Source of the DNA: Planctomycetota bacterium
Lineage (GTDB): Bacteria; Planctomycetota; Planctomycetia; Isosphaerales; Isosphaeraceae
Direction: 5' to 3'
Assembly: GCA_021777685.1 (NCBI GenBank)
Contig: JAJYDH010000160.1
Location: 1 to 12,167 of the forward strand
DNA length: 12,167 nt
Part shown: one piece after another, positions 1 to 6,543 of the stretch
Layout of the letters: the number at the start of each line of letters is the position of its first letter
Numbering within the stretch: position 1 is the stretch's first letter
Made by a program: the position numbers and the translations under genes
The notes under the pieces: model-generated
Told to the model about the DNA's origin: nothing
The model's input: only the letters and a program-made list of their open reading frames with translations
The model's database searches: none

Positions 1-2
1 GC

Positions 3-407
3 TTCCAGACATTCATCCCCCTGGCCTTCCACCCACACAAGTCGCGGATGGACGAGATCCCGAAGCCCTCGGGCGTGATGGACCTCAAGACCATGGCCAT
101 CAGCCGGCTGATGCTCGACAACTTCCCGCACATCAAGGCCTACTGGATCATGCTGGGGATCAAGACCGCGCAGGTCGCCCTGGCCTTCGGCGCCGACGAC
201 ATCGACGGGACGGTCGTCCACGAGACCATCTACCACGAGGCCGGCGCCGAGACGCCCCAGGAGATCACCGTCAACGAGATCCGCCGCCTCATCACCGAGG
301 CCGGCCGGGTCCCCGTCGAGCGCGACACCCTCTACCACAAGGTCGAGCGCGACGGCGCCCGCTGGACCAGCGGCGAGGCGATCAAGGTCGCGGCGCTGGC
401 GGGGTGA
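3..407 (+). CDS. mqnE: Aminofutalosine synthase MqnE, C-terminal part (5' end outside window)
   Basis: The open frame runs in from the left edge and gives the last 134 residues of a radical SAM enzyme. MqnE joins a SAM-derived adenosyl radical to 3-[(1-carboxyvinyl)oxy]benzoate to give aminofutalosine, an early step of the futalosine route to menaquinone. Visible family landmarks are FQTFIPLAFHP at the edge, DLKTMAISRLMLDNFPHIKAYWIMLG, GADDIDGTVVHE, AGAETPQ and EAGRVPVERDTLY. The related enzyme MqnC has a different pattern at the GADD stretch, so MqnE is preferred. The CxxxCxxC iron-sulfur motif would lie in the missing N-terminal part and cannot be checked. The in-frame ATG at 48 is internal, because homologous sequence continues upstream of it. 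The gene ends normally, and a toxin-like gene starts 7 bp after the stop. Confidence 0.9.
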   Translation, partial: FQTFIPLAFHPHKSRMDEIPKPSGVMDLKTMAISRLMLDNFPHIKAYWIMLGIKTAQVALAFGADDIDGTVVHETIYHEAGAETPQEITVNEIRRLITEAGRVPVERDTLYHKVERDGARWTSGEAIKVAALAG

Positions 408-414
408 GCTAGCC

Positions 415-759
415 TTGGCCTTTCGCATCACGATCACTGAGGAGGCTGAAGGGCAGATGCGGGCCCTGACCGCCCGGGAACGTCGGACCCTGGAAACCGC
501 CATCTCTGCTCGGCTCACAGACCAGCCGACGACCCCGGCGAAGGCCATCAAACGCCTCAGGCCGAATCCTCCGGCCGAGTTCGAGCTACGAGCGGGCAAT
601 CTTCGCGTCCTCTACAACGTAGAAGAGGAAGAAGTGGTCCTCCTGATCGTCGGGCGGAAGGTCGGAGACACCTTGATCGTGGGAGGCGAAGAGTTTCATG
701 GGCATCAAGCTGATCCCCCTGAGTCGACTGGAGGCGGACCTACGGGGGACGCTCAATGA
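415..759 (+). CDS. RelE/ParE-superfamily toxin of a type II toxin-antitoxin pair
   Basis: This 114-residue protein starts at TTG. The TTG keeps the first strand (FRITITEEAEGQMRAL); the next ATG (457) would remove it. A GGGGTGA stretch at 401-407, which includes the mqnE stop, lies 7 bases upstream and suggests translational coupling. The core fits the RelE/ParE fold: a helix rich in Arg/Glu (LTARERRTLETAI), then KRLRPNP, FELRAGNLRVLYNVEEEEVVLLIVGRK and an IVGGEEF end. Family members act as mRNA interferases or gyrase poisons; which applies here cannot be told. The last 20 or so residues are encoded in the overlap with the antitoxin gene and look like an uncommitted tail beyond the normal family end. 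The function is assigned from the pattern and the partner gene. Confidence 0.72.
   Translation: MAFRITITEEAEGQMRALTARERRTLETAISARLTDQPTTPAKAIKRLRPNPPAEFELRAGNLRVLYNVEEEEVVLLIVGRKVGDTLIVGGEEFHGHQADPPESTGGGPTGDAQ
682..686 (+). promoter_or_regulatory. Ribosome binding site for the antitoxin, inside the toxin gene
   Basis: GGAGG lies 11 bases before the ATG at 698 and within the toxin coding sequence. The spacing is a little long, but it is the only good site and supports this start. Confidence 0.45.
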
Positions 760-952
760 ATGTCTCGACTCGGGCCAATCCTTGGTGATCGAACTGCCCG
801 ACCATCGCCTCGTTTCGATCCAGGCCCTGGAACCGACGGACGACGATCCCTTGGTCGACGACCTGCTCCGGTCGAACCATTCGTTTTGTGCTCTCGTGGA
901 GAAGTCCAAGGCGAGCCCGCGCCGTCCTTTCCTGAGCGGGTCTGACGCCTGA
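698..952 (+). CDS. Phd/YefM-like antitoxin
   Basis: This 84-residue protein overlaps the toxin gene by 62 bp in another frame, so the two must be on one transcript. The N-terminal half (IPLSRLEADLRGTLNECLDSGQSLVIELPDHRLVSIQAL) has the strand-helix-strand layout of Phd-type antitoxins, which bind their own promoter. The C-terminal part (DDDPLVDDLLRSNHSFCALVEKSKASPRRPF) resembles the toxin-wrapping tail seen in many planctomycete prevent-host-death proteins. Family knowledge predicts that it neutralises the toxin and represses the operon. The order toxin then antitoxin is the reverse of the usual one. A longer family assignment would need a profile search. Confidence 0.68.
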   Translation: MGIKLIPLSRLEADLRGTLNECLDSGQSLVIELPDHRLVSIQALEPTDDDPLVDDLLRSNHSFCALVEKSKASPRRPFLSGSDA

Positions 953-975
953 TCGAATTTTCACCATTCGGAGAC

Positions 976-1012
976 GATCAAGGTCTCTTCGCCGCCGCTA
1001 TTCGCCTTGATC
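976..1012 (+). terminator. Possible terminator hairpin after the toxin-antitoxin pair
   Basis: GATCAAGG (976-983) pairs perfectly with CCTTGATC (1005-1012) across a 21-base loop. There is no T-tract, and the right arm overlaps the -35 box of the next promoter, so it could instead be an operator. Confidence 0.3.
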
Positions 1013-1035
1013 CGGATCGCGACCGGTGATATTGT
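1007..1035 (+). promoter_or_regulatory. Sigma-70-like promoter for the methyltransferase gene
   Basis: TTGATC (1007-1012) and TATTGT (1030-1035) are separated by exactly 17 bases, and TG at 1027-1028 makes an extended -10. Transcription would start near 1042, leaving a leader of about 60 bases before the ATG at 1104. Confidence 0.45.
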
Positions 1036-1103
1036 CCCGCCCACACCTGGGTCGGCGAGATGTTGGGTCGCGTCTCTCGGTCGGCGATAATGGTGGAGAA
1101 ACC

Positions 1104-1901
1104 ATGAACAGGTTCGATCTCGATCATCCGATGTACGTGCACTTGATCGCGGAACCGACGAGCTTCGGCGTCCCGTCGGCGTCCGTCCTCCGGAAGACCT
1201 TCCCGGCCTCGGCGGACCTCTACAAGAGTTCGGCCCTTGAGGTCATCGAGACGGTGGAGTATCCGGCCGCCGTCTGGTCGATCTCGGACGAGACGCTCGA
1301 CGCGATGCGGCGGGAGTCGCCCCACTTCCGACTGCTCATCGAGGTCGGAACCTTCGTCGGGCAGGGCGTCCTGGCGATCAGCCGGTATTTCGCCGCCAAC
1401 AAGATCGAATGCCCGATCGTGACGGTCGACACCTATGCCGGGACGATGCTGATCGACGTGGGGATGCACGAGAACAAGCTCGGCTTCATCCGCTACTTCG
1501 ACCGGCACGTCCTGGGGACCATGTTCACCAAGCAGGGCCTGGGCGACACGACCCACCCGGTCCACGCGAACGGCCGCGACTTCCTCCGGAAGTTCTACTA
1601 CCTGGGCATGAAGGCCTCCCACATCTATCTGGACGCCTCTCACGAATATCTCGACACCTACGAAGAGCTGAAGCTCGCCTGGGAATGCATCGAGGAGGGC
1701 GGCGTGCTCTGCGGCGACGATTACAACTGGCCGACCGTCAAGGCCGCCGTCGACCGCTTCTGCTTCGAGCGCCGGCTCCTCTACACCGTCACCCGGGGCT
1801 CCACCCACGGCGACATCACCGCCCTCCAATGGGTGATCGCGGCCAAGAACAGCGGCTTCCGACACGACGACCACTTCCACGAGAAGAAGGCCATCGCCTG
1901 A
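1104..1901 (+). CDS. Class I SAM-dependent methyltransferase (Methyltransf_24-like)
   Basis: The 265-residue protein is soluble with no signal peptide. SAM-binding motif I is EVGTFVGQG (80-88). The acidic residue ending strand 2 is in IVTVDTYAG (D109). A later block, SHIYLDASHEYLDTYEELKLAWECIEEGGVLCGDDY, resembles the Methyltransf_24 and cephalosporin-hydroxylase-like families, in which DASHxYxxxxxDL and GGxxxGDD stretches line the active site and may bind a metal. The ATG at 1104 is chosen because GGAGA at 1095-1099 lies 4 bases upstream; an in-frame GTG at 1026 lacks this and would place the start inside the promoter. The substrate is unknown: relatives act on sugars, antibiotics or small metabolites. 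It stands alone on its strand and is followed by hairpins, so it is likely monocistronic. Confidence 0.8.
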   Translation: MNRFDLDHPMYVHLIAEPTSFGVPSASVLRKTFPASADLYKSSALEVIETVEYPAAVWSISDETLDAMRRESPHFRLLIEVGTFVGQGVLAISRYFAANKIECPIVTVDTYAGTMLIDVGMHENKLGFIRYFDRHVLGTMFTKQGLGDTTHPVHANGRDFLRKFYYLGMKASHIYLDASHEYLDTYEELKLAWECIEEGGVLCGDDYNWPTVKAAVDRFCFERRLLYTVTRGSTHGDITALQWVIAAKNSGFRHDDHFHEKKAIA

Positions 1902-1942
1902 TCGACCGGCTCGCGGGTGCCGGCCGGTTTGAACGACAAGAA

Positions 1943-1994
1943 GGCCGGGATCGCGGGGAGGATGAGTTGCCTCATCCTCCCCGCGATCCCGGCC
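1943..1994. terminator. Perfect 24-bp hairpin, first of three
   Basis: The arms 1943-1966 and 1971-1994 are exact reverse complements around the loop TTGC, and a 25th pair (1942/1995) is also possible. It follows the methyltransferase stop by 41 bases, the expected place for a terminator. The stem is unusually long and no clear T-tract follows. Confidence 0.6.
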
Positions 1995-2011
1995 TCTTCA
2001 CGTTTGTATCG

Positions 2012-2047
2012 GCGATCTGAAATCTGTGATCTCAAATTTCAGATCGC
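2012..2047. terminator. Perfect 12-bp AT-richer hairpin, second of three
   Basis: GCGATCTGAAAT (2012-2023) pairs with ATTTCAGATCGC (2036-2047) around a 12-base loop. Its base composition is much lower in GC than the flanking hairpins. It lies between two convergent genes. Confidence 0.5.
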
Positions 2048-2063
2048 TCAATCCTGATGCAAG

Positions 2064-2109
2064 GACTCCCGATCGGAGACCTGGAATCCCAGGTCTCCGA
2101 TCGGGAGTC
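2064..2109. terminator. Perfect 21-bp hairpin, third of three, at the helicase 3' end
   Basis: The arms 2064-2084 and 2089-2109 are exact reverse complements around the loop AATC. The hairpin begins 3 bases beyond the helicase stop codon as read on the minus strand, so it probably ends that transcript. Its sequence is unrelated to the other two stems. Confidence 0.6.
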
Positions 2110-2112
2110 GGA

Positions 2113-3507
2113 TCAGCGGCTGACGCCCTGCGGCTTGCGGCGGTTCTTCAGTGGGCCGCCTCCGCCGCCACCGTAGCTGCTACCGCCGCCACCATGATTG
2201 CCACCGCCACCACCGCCATTGCGGCGAGGGGGGTGGAACGGCCGGCCGCCTCGGGCCGGGCCTCGACGGCCTCCCGGGGCGGGGCGCTGGGGACGGAAGA
2301 AGGGGCGGGGCGGGGCGGGGATGCCGTCGACCGCGTCGGCTTCCAGCTCGCGGGTGATGGCCCGCTCGATCTGGTCGAGGATCTTGGCCTGGTCGGGGCA
2401 GACCAGCGAGAACGCCGCGCCGTCGGAGCCCATCCGGCCGGTCCGGCCGATCCGGTGGACGTAGTGCTCGGGGTCCTCGGGCAGGTCGAAATTGATGACG
2501 TGGGTCACGCCCCGGACGTCGATCCCCCGGCCGACGACGTCGGTCGCGACCAGGATCGAGAGCCGGCCGAGCCGGAAACCCTGGAGGACCCGGTTGCGCT
2601 GGGCCTGGCTCAGGTTGCCGTGCATCGTGTCGGCCTTGAACCCCTCCTGGCGGAGGAGCATCCCGACGCGGTCGGCCCCGCGCTTGGTCCGGCAGAAGAC
2701 GATGGCGCGGGGCGGCTCCTCGCGGCGGATCAGGCCGATGAGCAGGTCGAACTTGCGGTCGGCCTGGACCATCAGATACGACTGCTTGATCGCCGGGATC
2801 GTCGCGTCTTCATTCTCGTGGATGAGGCGGACGTCCACCGGGTCGGTCAGGTAGGTGTTGGCCAGCTCGCGGACTTCCTTCGGCATGGTGGCCGAGAGGA
2901 GCAGGGTCTGGCGGCCTTCCTGCGGGACGGACCGGAGGATCTCCTCGACGGCGGGCCGGAACCCGATGTCGAGCATCTGGTCGGCCTCGTCGAGGACCAC
3001 GATCTTGACCTTGTCGAGGCGGATGGCGTGGCGGGCCATCAGGTCCATCAGGCGGCCGGGGGTGGCGACCACCACCTGGCACCCTTGGCCGAGCATCCGC
3101 TGCTGGCGGACGATCGACTCGCCGCCGACCACGGCCACGGCGTAGGTCCGCCGGCCGTAGGAAAGTCGTTCGAACTCGCGGCCGATCTGGGTGACCAGCT
3201 CGCGGGTCGGCGCCAGGATCAGGGCCTGCGGCCTCCGCTCCCGCTCGTCGACCTTCTCCAGGATCGGCAGCAGGAACGCCGCCGTCTTGCCCGTCCCGGT
3301 CGGGGCATTGCCCAGGCAATCTCGCCCCGCCAGGGCGGCGGGGATCAGGCCGGCCTGGATCGGGCTCGGCGCCTTGAAGCCGGCGCGATCCAGCGATCGC
3401 AGGCTGATCTCGCCCAGGCCCATGCCCGCGAAGGTCGGCCCGTCGGCCTCGGTCGTGATCTCGATCTCGTTCTCGGTCGGCATCGTCTCTTCGGTCGTCG
3501 TCTGCAA
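2113..3507 (-). CDS. DEAD-box ATP-dependent RNA helicase with Gly/Arg-rich tail
   Basis: The protein has 464 residues from the TTG at 3507. All core helicase motifs are present: Q motif FKAPSPIQ (44-51), motif I APTGTGKT (68-75), Ia PTRELVT, Ib TPGR, II DEAD (173-176), III SAT (205-207), IV IVFCRTK, V ATDVVGRGIDV and VI HRIGRTGR (351-358). It should unwind short RNA duplexes with ATP in ribosome assembly, mRNA decay or cold adaptation, as RhlE/DeaD/CshA relatives do; which one is not clear. Residues 399-464 form a low-complexity Pro/Arg then Gly-rich tail that probably binds RNA. The TTG start is chosen for AAGGAG six bases upstream; the ATG at 3483 (456 residues) is the main alternative. The frame extends further upstream but that part does not look like helicase. 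Confidence 0.93.
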   Translation of the reverse strand: MQTTTEETMPTENEIEITTEADGPTFAGMGLGEISLRSLDRAGFKAPSPIQAGLIPAALAGRDCLGNAPTGTGKTAAFLLPILEKVDERERRPQALILAPTRELVTQIGREFERLSYGRRTYAVAVVGGESIVRQQRMLGQGCQVVVATPGRLMDLMARHAIRLDKVKIVVLDEADQMLDIGFRPAVEEILRSVPQEGRQTLLLSATMPKEVRELANTYLTDPVDVRLIHENEDATIPAIKQSYLMVQADRKFDLLIGLIRREEPPRAIVFCRTKRGADRVGMLLRQEGFKADTMHGNLSQAQRNRVLQGFRLGRLSILVATDVVGRGIDVRGVTHVINFDLPEDPEHYVHRIGRTGRMGSDGAAFSLVCPDQAKILDQIERAITRELEADAVDGIPAPPRPFFRPQRPAPGGRRGPARGGRPFHPPRRNGGGGGGNHGGGGSSYGGGGGGPLKNRRKPQGVSR

Positions 3508-3768
3508 ACTCAGCTCCTTGATGACCCCGACTTGCGGCGCGGACGGGACGACACGATCGGGTCGGTCGTCCGATGCTCGGACGCGGCTTCCATACTGTGT
3601 CGGCCTTGTCGCGCCACAATGGGTCCGGGCCGGTCGAGAGACCGACATCGGGAGGAACCGAAAGCGCAAAGAGACCAACGAGGCAGGTGAAACGCGAAAG
3701 GCGTGGGTAGCTCGGCCTCAAGCCGGTGGGGTTCGATCGCTAATGTCTTGAGTCAATCCTGCACGAAT
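3508..3768 (-). other. Long helicase leader region without its own gene
   Basis: About 260 bases separate the likely -10 box from the helicase start. The helicase frame stays open through the part of this stretch up to 3678, but the translated residues are not helicase-like. A small hairpin CGGTC-GAGA-GACCG lies at 3631-3644. Long structured leaders are known for cold-induced DEAD-box helicases, so this may be regulatory; that is inference. Confidence 0.3.
3514..3519 (-). promoter_or_regulatory. Ribosome binding site AAGGAG deciding the helicase start
   Basis: On the minus strand AAGGAG stands six bases before TTG (3507), better placed than anything before the ATG at 3483. Confidence 0.5.
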
Positions 3769-3777
3769 ATTGTACCA
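3769..3777 (-). promoter_or_regulatory. Extended -10 promoter element for the helicase
   Basis: On the minus strand the sequence reads TGGTACAAT, i.e. TGn followed by TACAAT (5 of 6 bases of the consensus). No good -35 box is seen at the right spacing, as is common for extended -10 promoters. The same nine bases occur upstream of the DUF4058 gene. Confidence 0.35.
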
Positions 3778-3917
3778 CGCCGTCAAGTGCCGGCGAACCT
3801 CAACTTCGCCCCGAAATCGGAAATTCTCCGAGATTCGCGGCGTTTTCGGATATTCGTCCGGGACGAGCGGAATGTTCGGCCCGGAGCCGGGCTGGCCCCC
3901 GTAAAGATAAGGAGAAG

Positions 3918-3969
3918 GAGGAGGGAGGCCACTCGCCGCGGGCTTTCGGCTGCCCGGCGAACCCTCCTC
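3918..3969. other. Compound hairpin in the intergenic region
   Basis: GAGGAGGG (3918-3925) pairs with CCCTCCTC (3962-3969). Inside, TCGCC..GGGC pairs with GCCCGGCGA with a two-base bulge around the loop TTTCGGCT. It could terminate transcription or fold in the leader of the small gene at 4000. Confidence 0.35.
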
Positions 3970-3999
3970 GGGCCACGCAAAGTCCACAACGCGAACGGG

Positions 4000-4233
4000 A
4001 TGAATCACATGGGACGCTCCACCGGTCGGGAAGACCTCGACGTCGCGGCCTCGCCGCCTCCGCCCCTCCCGGCCGAGGCCCAGCCCGAGCCCGAGACCGA
4101 GCCGGCCGTCGAGGACGAGTTGGGGCTCCTCGGCCGCCGCGACGTGCCTCGGGACGAGGGGCTCGACCTCCCCGCCGAGCCGGAAGATTACTTCTCGCCC
4201 GACCCCCATCATCCCCGTCGCGAGCTGCTCTGA
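4000..4233 (+). CDS. Possible small Pro-rich acidic protein, unknown function
   Basis: This 77-residue frame (MNHMGRSTGREDLDVAASPPPPLP...) is not a family I recognise. It is acidic, rich in Pro and Glu in the middle (PPPPLPAEAQPEPETEPAVEDE), has no membrane segment or signal peptide, and is probably disordered. In favour of coding: third codon positions are almost all G or C and first positions are also GC-rich, with a relaxed second position. Against: no good ribosome binding site precedes the ATG, and an antisense frame in the same codon register is also open. An open frame reaches further upstream, but the residues there look random. It lies 30 bases after a strong hairpin. Confidence 0.35.
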   Translation: MNHMGRSTGREDLDVAASPPPPLPAEAQPEPETEPAVEDELGLLGRRDVPRDEGLDLPAEPEDYFSPDPHHPRRELL

Positions 4234-4390
4234 CCCGCGATCGAGGGCCCTGGCCGTCCCGGCAGGACGATCCGGGCACCGAGATTGCATGATCAAGCGG
4301 GCGGGGGCGACCCTTCGGCGGGAGTGACCGCCCGGCCGCCCTTCCTCCCCCGATGTCTTGGACCCCCGCGCGGCGGCCGAGGGACATGTC

Positions 4391-4591
4391 ATGGGAACCC
4401 GCTCCGATCCCGATATCGATCGCCCGGCCGACCCCGATGGCGAGGACCGAATCCCGGAAGGCCAGCCTCCTCCGAAACCCGCCGACGAACCTCGGCTCCG
4501 GGGCCTCGACCGGCATCCGGACCTCTTCAATCAGGCGTCCCCGCGCCGGCCCGAGGGGTACCTCATCTTCCATCAGGCCCACGGCACTTGA
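4391..4591 (+). CDS. Possible small hydrophilic protein, unknown function
   Basis: This 66-residue frame (MGTRSDPDIDRPADPDGED...) is unrecognised. It is rich in Asp, Pro and Arg, has no hydrophobic segment and ends in GYLIFHQAHGT. GAGGGA at 4379-4384 is a fair ribosome binding site 6 bases from the ATG. Codon positions show high GC at first and third positions and about half at the second, as in coding DNA here. A strong hairpin (4602-4641) follows the stop by 10 bases, where a terminator would be expected. The antisense frame is also open in the same register, so coding strand is not certain. It resembles the 77-residue neighbour only in composition. Confidence 0.4.
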   Translation: MGTRSDPDIDRPADPDGEDRIPEGQPPPKPADEPRLRGLDRHPDLFNQASPRRPEGYLIFHQAHGT

Positions 4592-4601
4592 CGGGCGAAT
4601 C

Positions 4602-4641
4602 GAGAGGTCGGACCGCCGGATTTCCGGGGGACCGGCCTCTC
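4602..4641. terminator. Hairpin between convergent transcripts
   Basis: GAGAGGTCGG (4602-4611) pairs with CCGGCCTCTC (4632-4641) with one G-T pair, and a shorter inner stem (CCGGA/CCGG) lies within. It sits 7 bases beyond the permease stop on the minus strand and 10 bases after the small plus-strand frame, so it may end both transcripts. Confidence 0.5.
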
Positions 4642-4648
4642 TCCGCGC

Positions 4649-6148
4649 CTACAGTTCGGCCGGCCCGTCGGGCTTCAACGTGGTGTGGTATCGGCTGTAG
4701 CCGAAGTAGATCAACAGCCCGAGCCCTAGCCAGGCCACGAGCCTGATCCAGTTGTCCGGCCCGAGCGAGAACATCAGGCCGCCGTTGACCAGGATGCCCA
4801 GCGCCGCCACGACCGGCAGGGCGGGGACCCGGAACGGCCGGGGGATCTCCGGGCTCCTGTACCTCAAGATCCAGACTGCCGCGCAGACGACCAGGAACGC
4901 GAACAGGGTCCCCACGCTCACCAGGTCGGCCAGGAAGGTCAGCGGGACCGTCGCCGAGATCAGGCCGACCGTCAGGCCGATCAGGATCGTCGATTTCCAC
5001 GGCGTCAGGAACCTCGGGTGGATCGCGGCGAAGAACCCTTGCGGGAGCATCCCGTCGCGGGCCATCGCCAGCAAGACCCGCGGCTGGCTCAAAGTCCCTA
5101 CCAGCAAAGAACTTGTGATCCCCGCCAGGATCGCCACGGTGATCAGCCCGGAGGCCCAGGTGGTCCCGTGCCGCTGGAAGGCCGAGGCGATCGGCGCGTC
5201 GGGATCGATCTCCCCATACGGCACCATCCCCGTCAGGATTCCCGCCACGGCGATGTAGAGGACGGTGCAGATCAAAAGCGAACCCAGGATGCCGATCGCC
5301 AGGTCACGCCGGGGGTTCCTGGCCTCCTCGGCGTGGGTCGAGATCGAGTCGAACCCGATGTAGGCAAAGAAGATATGCGCCGCGCCCAGCGGGATGCCCT
5401 TCCAGCCGTGGTCCTTGTGGAGGAACGGCGTCCAGTTCTTCGGCTCGACGTAGGTCGTCCCCAGGCCGATCACCAGCAGGATCACCGAGAGGTTTAACAG
5501 GACCATCCACGCGTTGAACGTCGCGCTCTCGCGGACCCCGACGACCAGGATGACGGTGATCGCCAGCATGATCAGCAGCGCCGGGATGTTGGCGTAAGCC
5601 TGGACGTGTCCGAGAGATCCGTCGGCTAGCCGGACGGCGACCTTGTTCCAGACGAACCGGTGCGACTCGACGTCGAAATCCCACGGCGAGTTGAGCCAAC
5701 GGGGGTCGATCGCCCGATGGAACTGGTTCCGGAAGAGGGCGTCGAGGTACTTCGACCACCCGACCGCCACGGCCGACGACCCGATCGCGTACTCCAGGAC
5801 CAGGTCCCAGCCGATGACCCAGGCGACCAGTTCGCCGAGCGTGGCATAGGCATACGTGTACGCACTCCCGGCCACCGGGACCATGCTGGCCAGCTCGGAA
5901 TAGCAGAGGGCCGCGAACCCGCAGCCGATCCCGGCCAAAAGGAATGAGAGGACCAGCGACGGCCCCGCGTCGTTCCGGGCCGCCTGCCCGGTCAGGACGA
6001 AGATCCCCGCGCCGATGGTCGCCCCAACTCCCAGAGCCGTCAGGGCCACCGGCCCCAGGACCCGGTGCAACCGCTCCCCGCCTTCCATCTCCTTGAGCAG
6101 AGTCTCGATCGGCTTCCGCGCGAACGGGTCGGAAGGTCGTCGTCCCAT
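4649..6148 (-). CDS. APC-family amino-acid permease (cationic amino-acid transporter type)
   Basis: The 499-residue inner-membrane protein has about 12-14 hydrophobic segments. The first carries the APC hallmark GVGATIGAGIFVLTG, followed by GPSLVLSFLLAGIGCGFAALCYSELASMVPVAGSAYTYAYATLGE and the conserved AYIGFDSISTHAEEARNPRRDL, which fit the CAT branch (relatives of YfnA and SLC7A1-type carriers). It would import amino acids, perhaps basic ones, with protons; substrate is not decidable. A loop of roughly 45 residues (HRAIDPRWLNSPWDFDVESHRF...) is longer than in many relatives. The ATG at 6148 is chosen because AGGAAAGGA lies about 5 bases upstream and the sequence before it (to 6283) is repeat-derived and not transporter-like. 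The gene is alone on its strand, followed by a hairpin at 4602-4641. Confidence 0.9.
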   Translation of the reverse strand: MGRRPSDPFARKPIETLLKEMEGGERLHRVLGPVALTALGVGATIGAGIFVLTGQAARNDAGPSLVLSFLLAGIGCGFAALCYSELASMVPVAGSAYTYAYATLGELVAWVIGWDLVLEYAIGSSAVAVGWSKYLDALFRNQFHRAIDPRWLNSPWDFDVESHRFVWNKVAVRLADGSLGHVQAYANIPALLIMLAITVILVVGVRESATFNAWMVLLNLSVILLVIGLGTTYVEPKNWTPFLHKDHGWKGIPLGAAHIFFAYIGFDSISTHAEEARNPRRDLAIGILGSLLICTVLYIAVAGILTGMVPYGEIDPDAPIASAFQRHGTTWASGLITVAILAGITSSLLVGTLSQPRVLLAMARDGMLPQGFFAAIHPRFLTPWKSTILIGLTVGLISATVPLTFLADLVSVGTLFAFLVVCAAVWILRYRSPEIPRPFRVPALPVVAALGILVNGGLMFSLGPDNWIRLVAWLGLGLLIYFGYSRYHTTLKPDGPAEL

Positions 6149-6241
6149 CCTGGTCCTTTCCTGAGGTCGGTCGGCGTCGGTCCCGAGGGACCCCAGGGTA
6201 CGATAACGGCCGTCCCGGGCAAAGCCACCCTGCGCCAAGGT

Positions 6242-6485
6242 GAACCCAACGGCCGTCCTCGCAGTTTTCCAATGCGAACCCAACCTCGCGGCAAGTCAAA
6301 CCGGGATCACGACTTGAGCCAGGATGTCCGGGACAGGTGACGGCGACCCGGACCCCGCTTCGCACCAAAGCTCGACGGAAACTCGCAGCCAGGGAACCCA
6401 ATGACCGAGCACACGAAGCCAAAGAACCTAACCTCCAAAAACTCGAAGCCAACGTGGGCGCTCGCACGGTAAAACTCGAAGCCAA
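6242..6485. repeat. Degenerate GAA(C/G)C(C/T)AA repeat cluster
   Basis: Seven eight-base copies are seen starting at 6242, 6276, 6394, 6415, 6424, 6445 and 6478. The last two sit in a longer 17-base direct repeat (AAAACTCGAAGCCAACG at 6438-6454 and 6471-6487). Spacing is irregular, so this is not CRISPR. A 68-residue plus-strand frame here (6337-6543) is repeat-derived (EPN, EAN motifs) and not called as a gene. Confidence 0.5.
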
Positions 6486-6501
6486 CGGTGCCTCTCCCGA
6501 T

Positions 6502-6524
6502 GAGCGGGCCGACGAGGCCCGCTC
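6502..6524. terminator. Short GC-rich hairpin
   Basis: GAGCGGGCC (6502-6510) pairs perfectly with GGCCCGCTC (6516-6524) around a five-base loop, at the end of the repeat cluster. No T-tract follows on either strand. Confidence 0.35.
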
Positions 6525-6543
6525 CAGGACATTACTATCGTGA

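Noticed and set aside
978..1880. Minus-strand open frame of 300 codons
   Set aside because: It is antisense to the methyltransferase and its product is a Val/Asp/Gly-rich shadow without a family pattern.
1943..2109. Hairpin cluster considered as an insertion sequence or integron site
   Set aside because: No transposase or integrase frame lies in or beside it, the stems do not resemble each other and no flanking target duplication is visible.
2026..3690. Long plus-strand open frame of 554 codons
   Set aside because: It lies antisense to the DEAD-box helicase, whose motifs are all present; the translation is a low-information Asp/Leu/Gly/Arg string caused by high GC.
3718..4582. Two overlapping minus-strand frames of 260-270 codons
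   Set aside because: They cross hairpins, intergenic DNA and the helicase promoter, and have no recognisable domain. They remain a rival reading to the small plus-strand frames.
6337..6543. 68-codon plus-strand frame considered as a small gene
   Set aside because: It consists mainly of the GAAnCCAA repeats, has no ribosome binding site and no gene-like composition.
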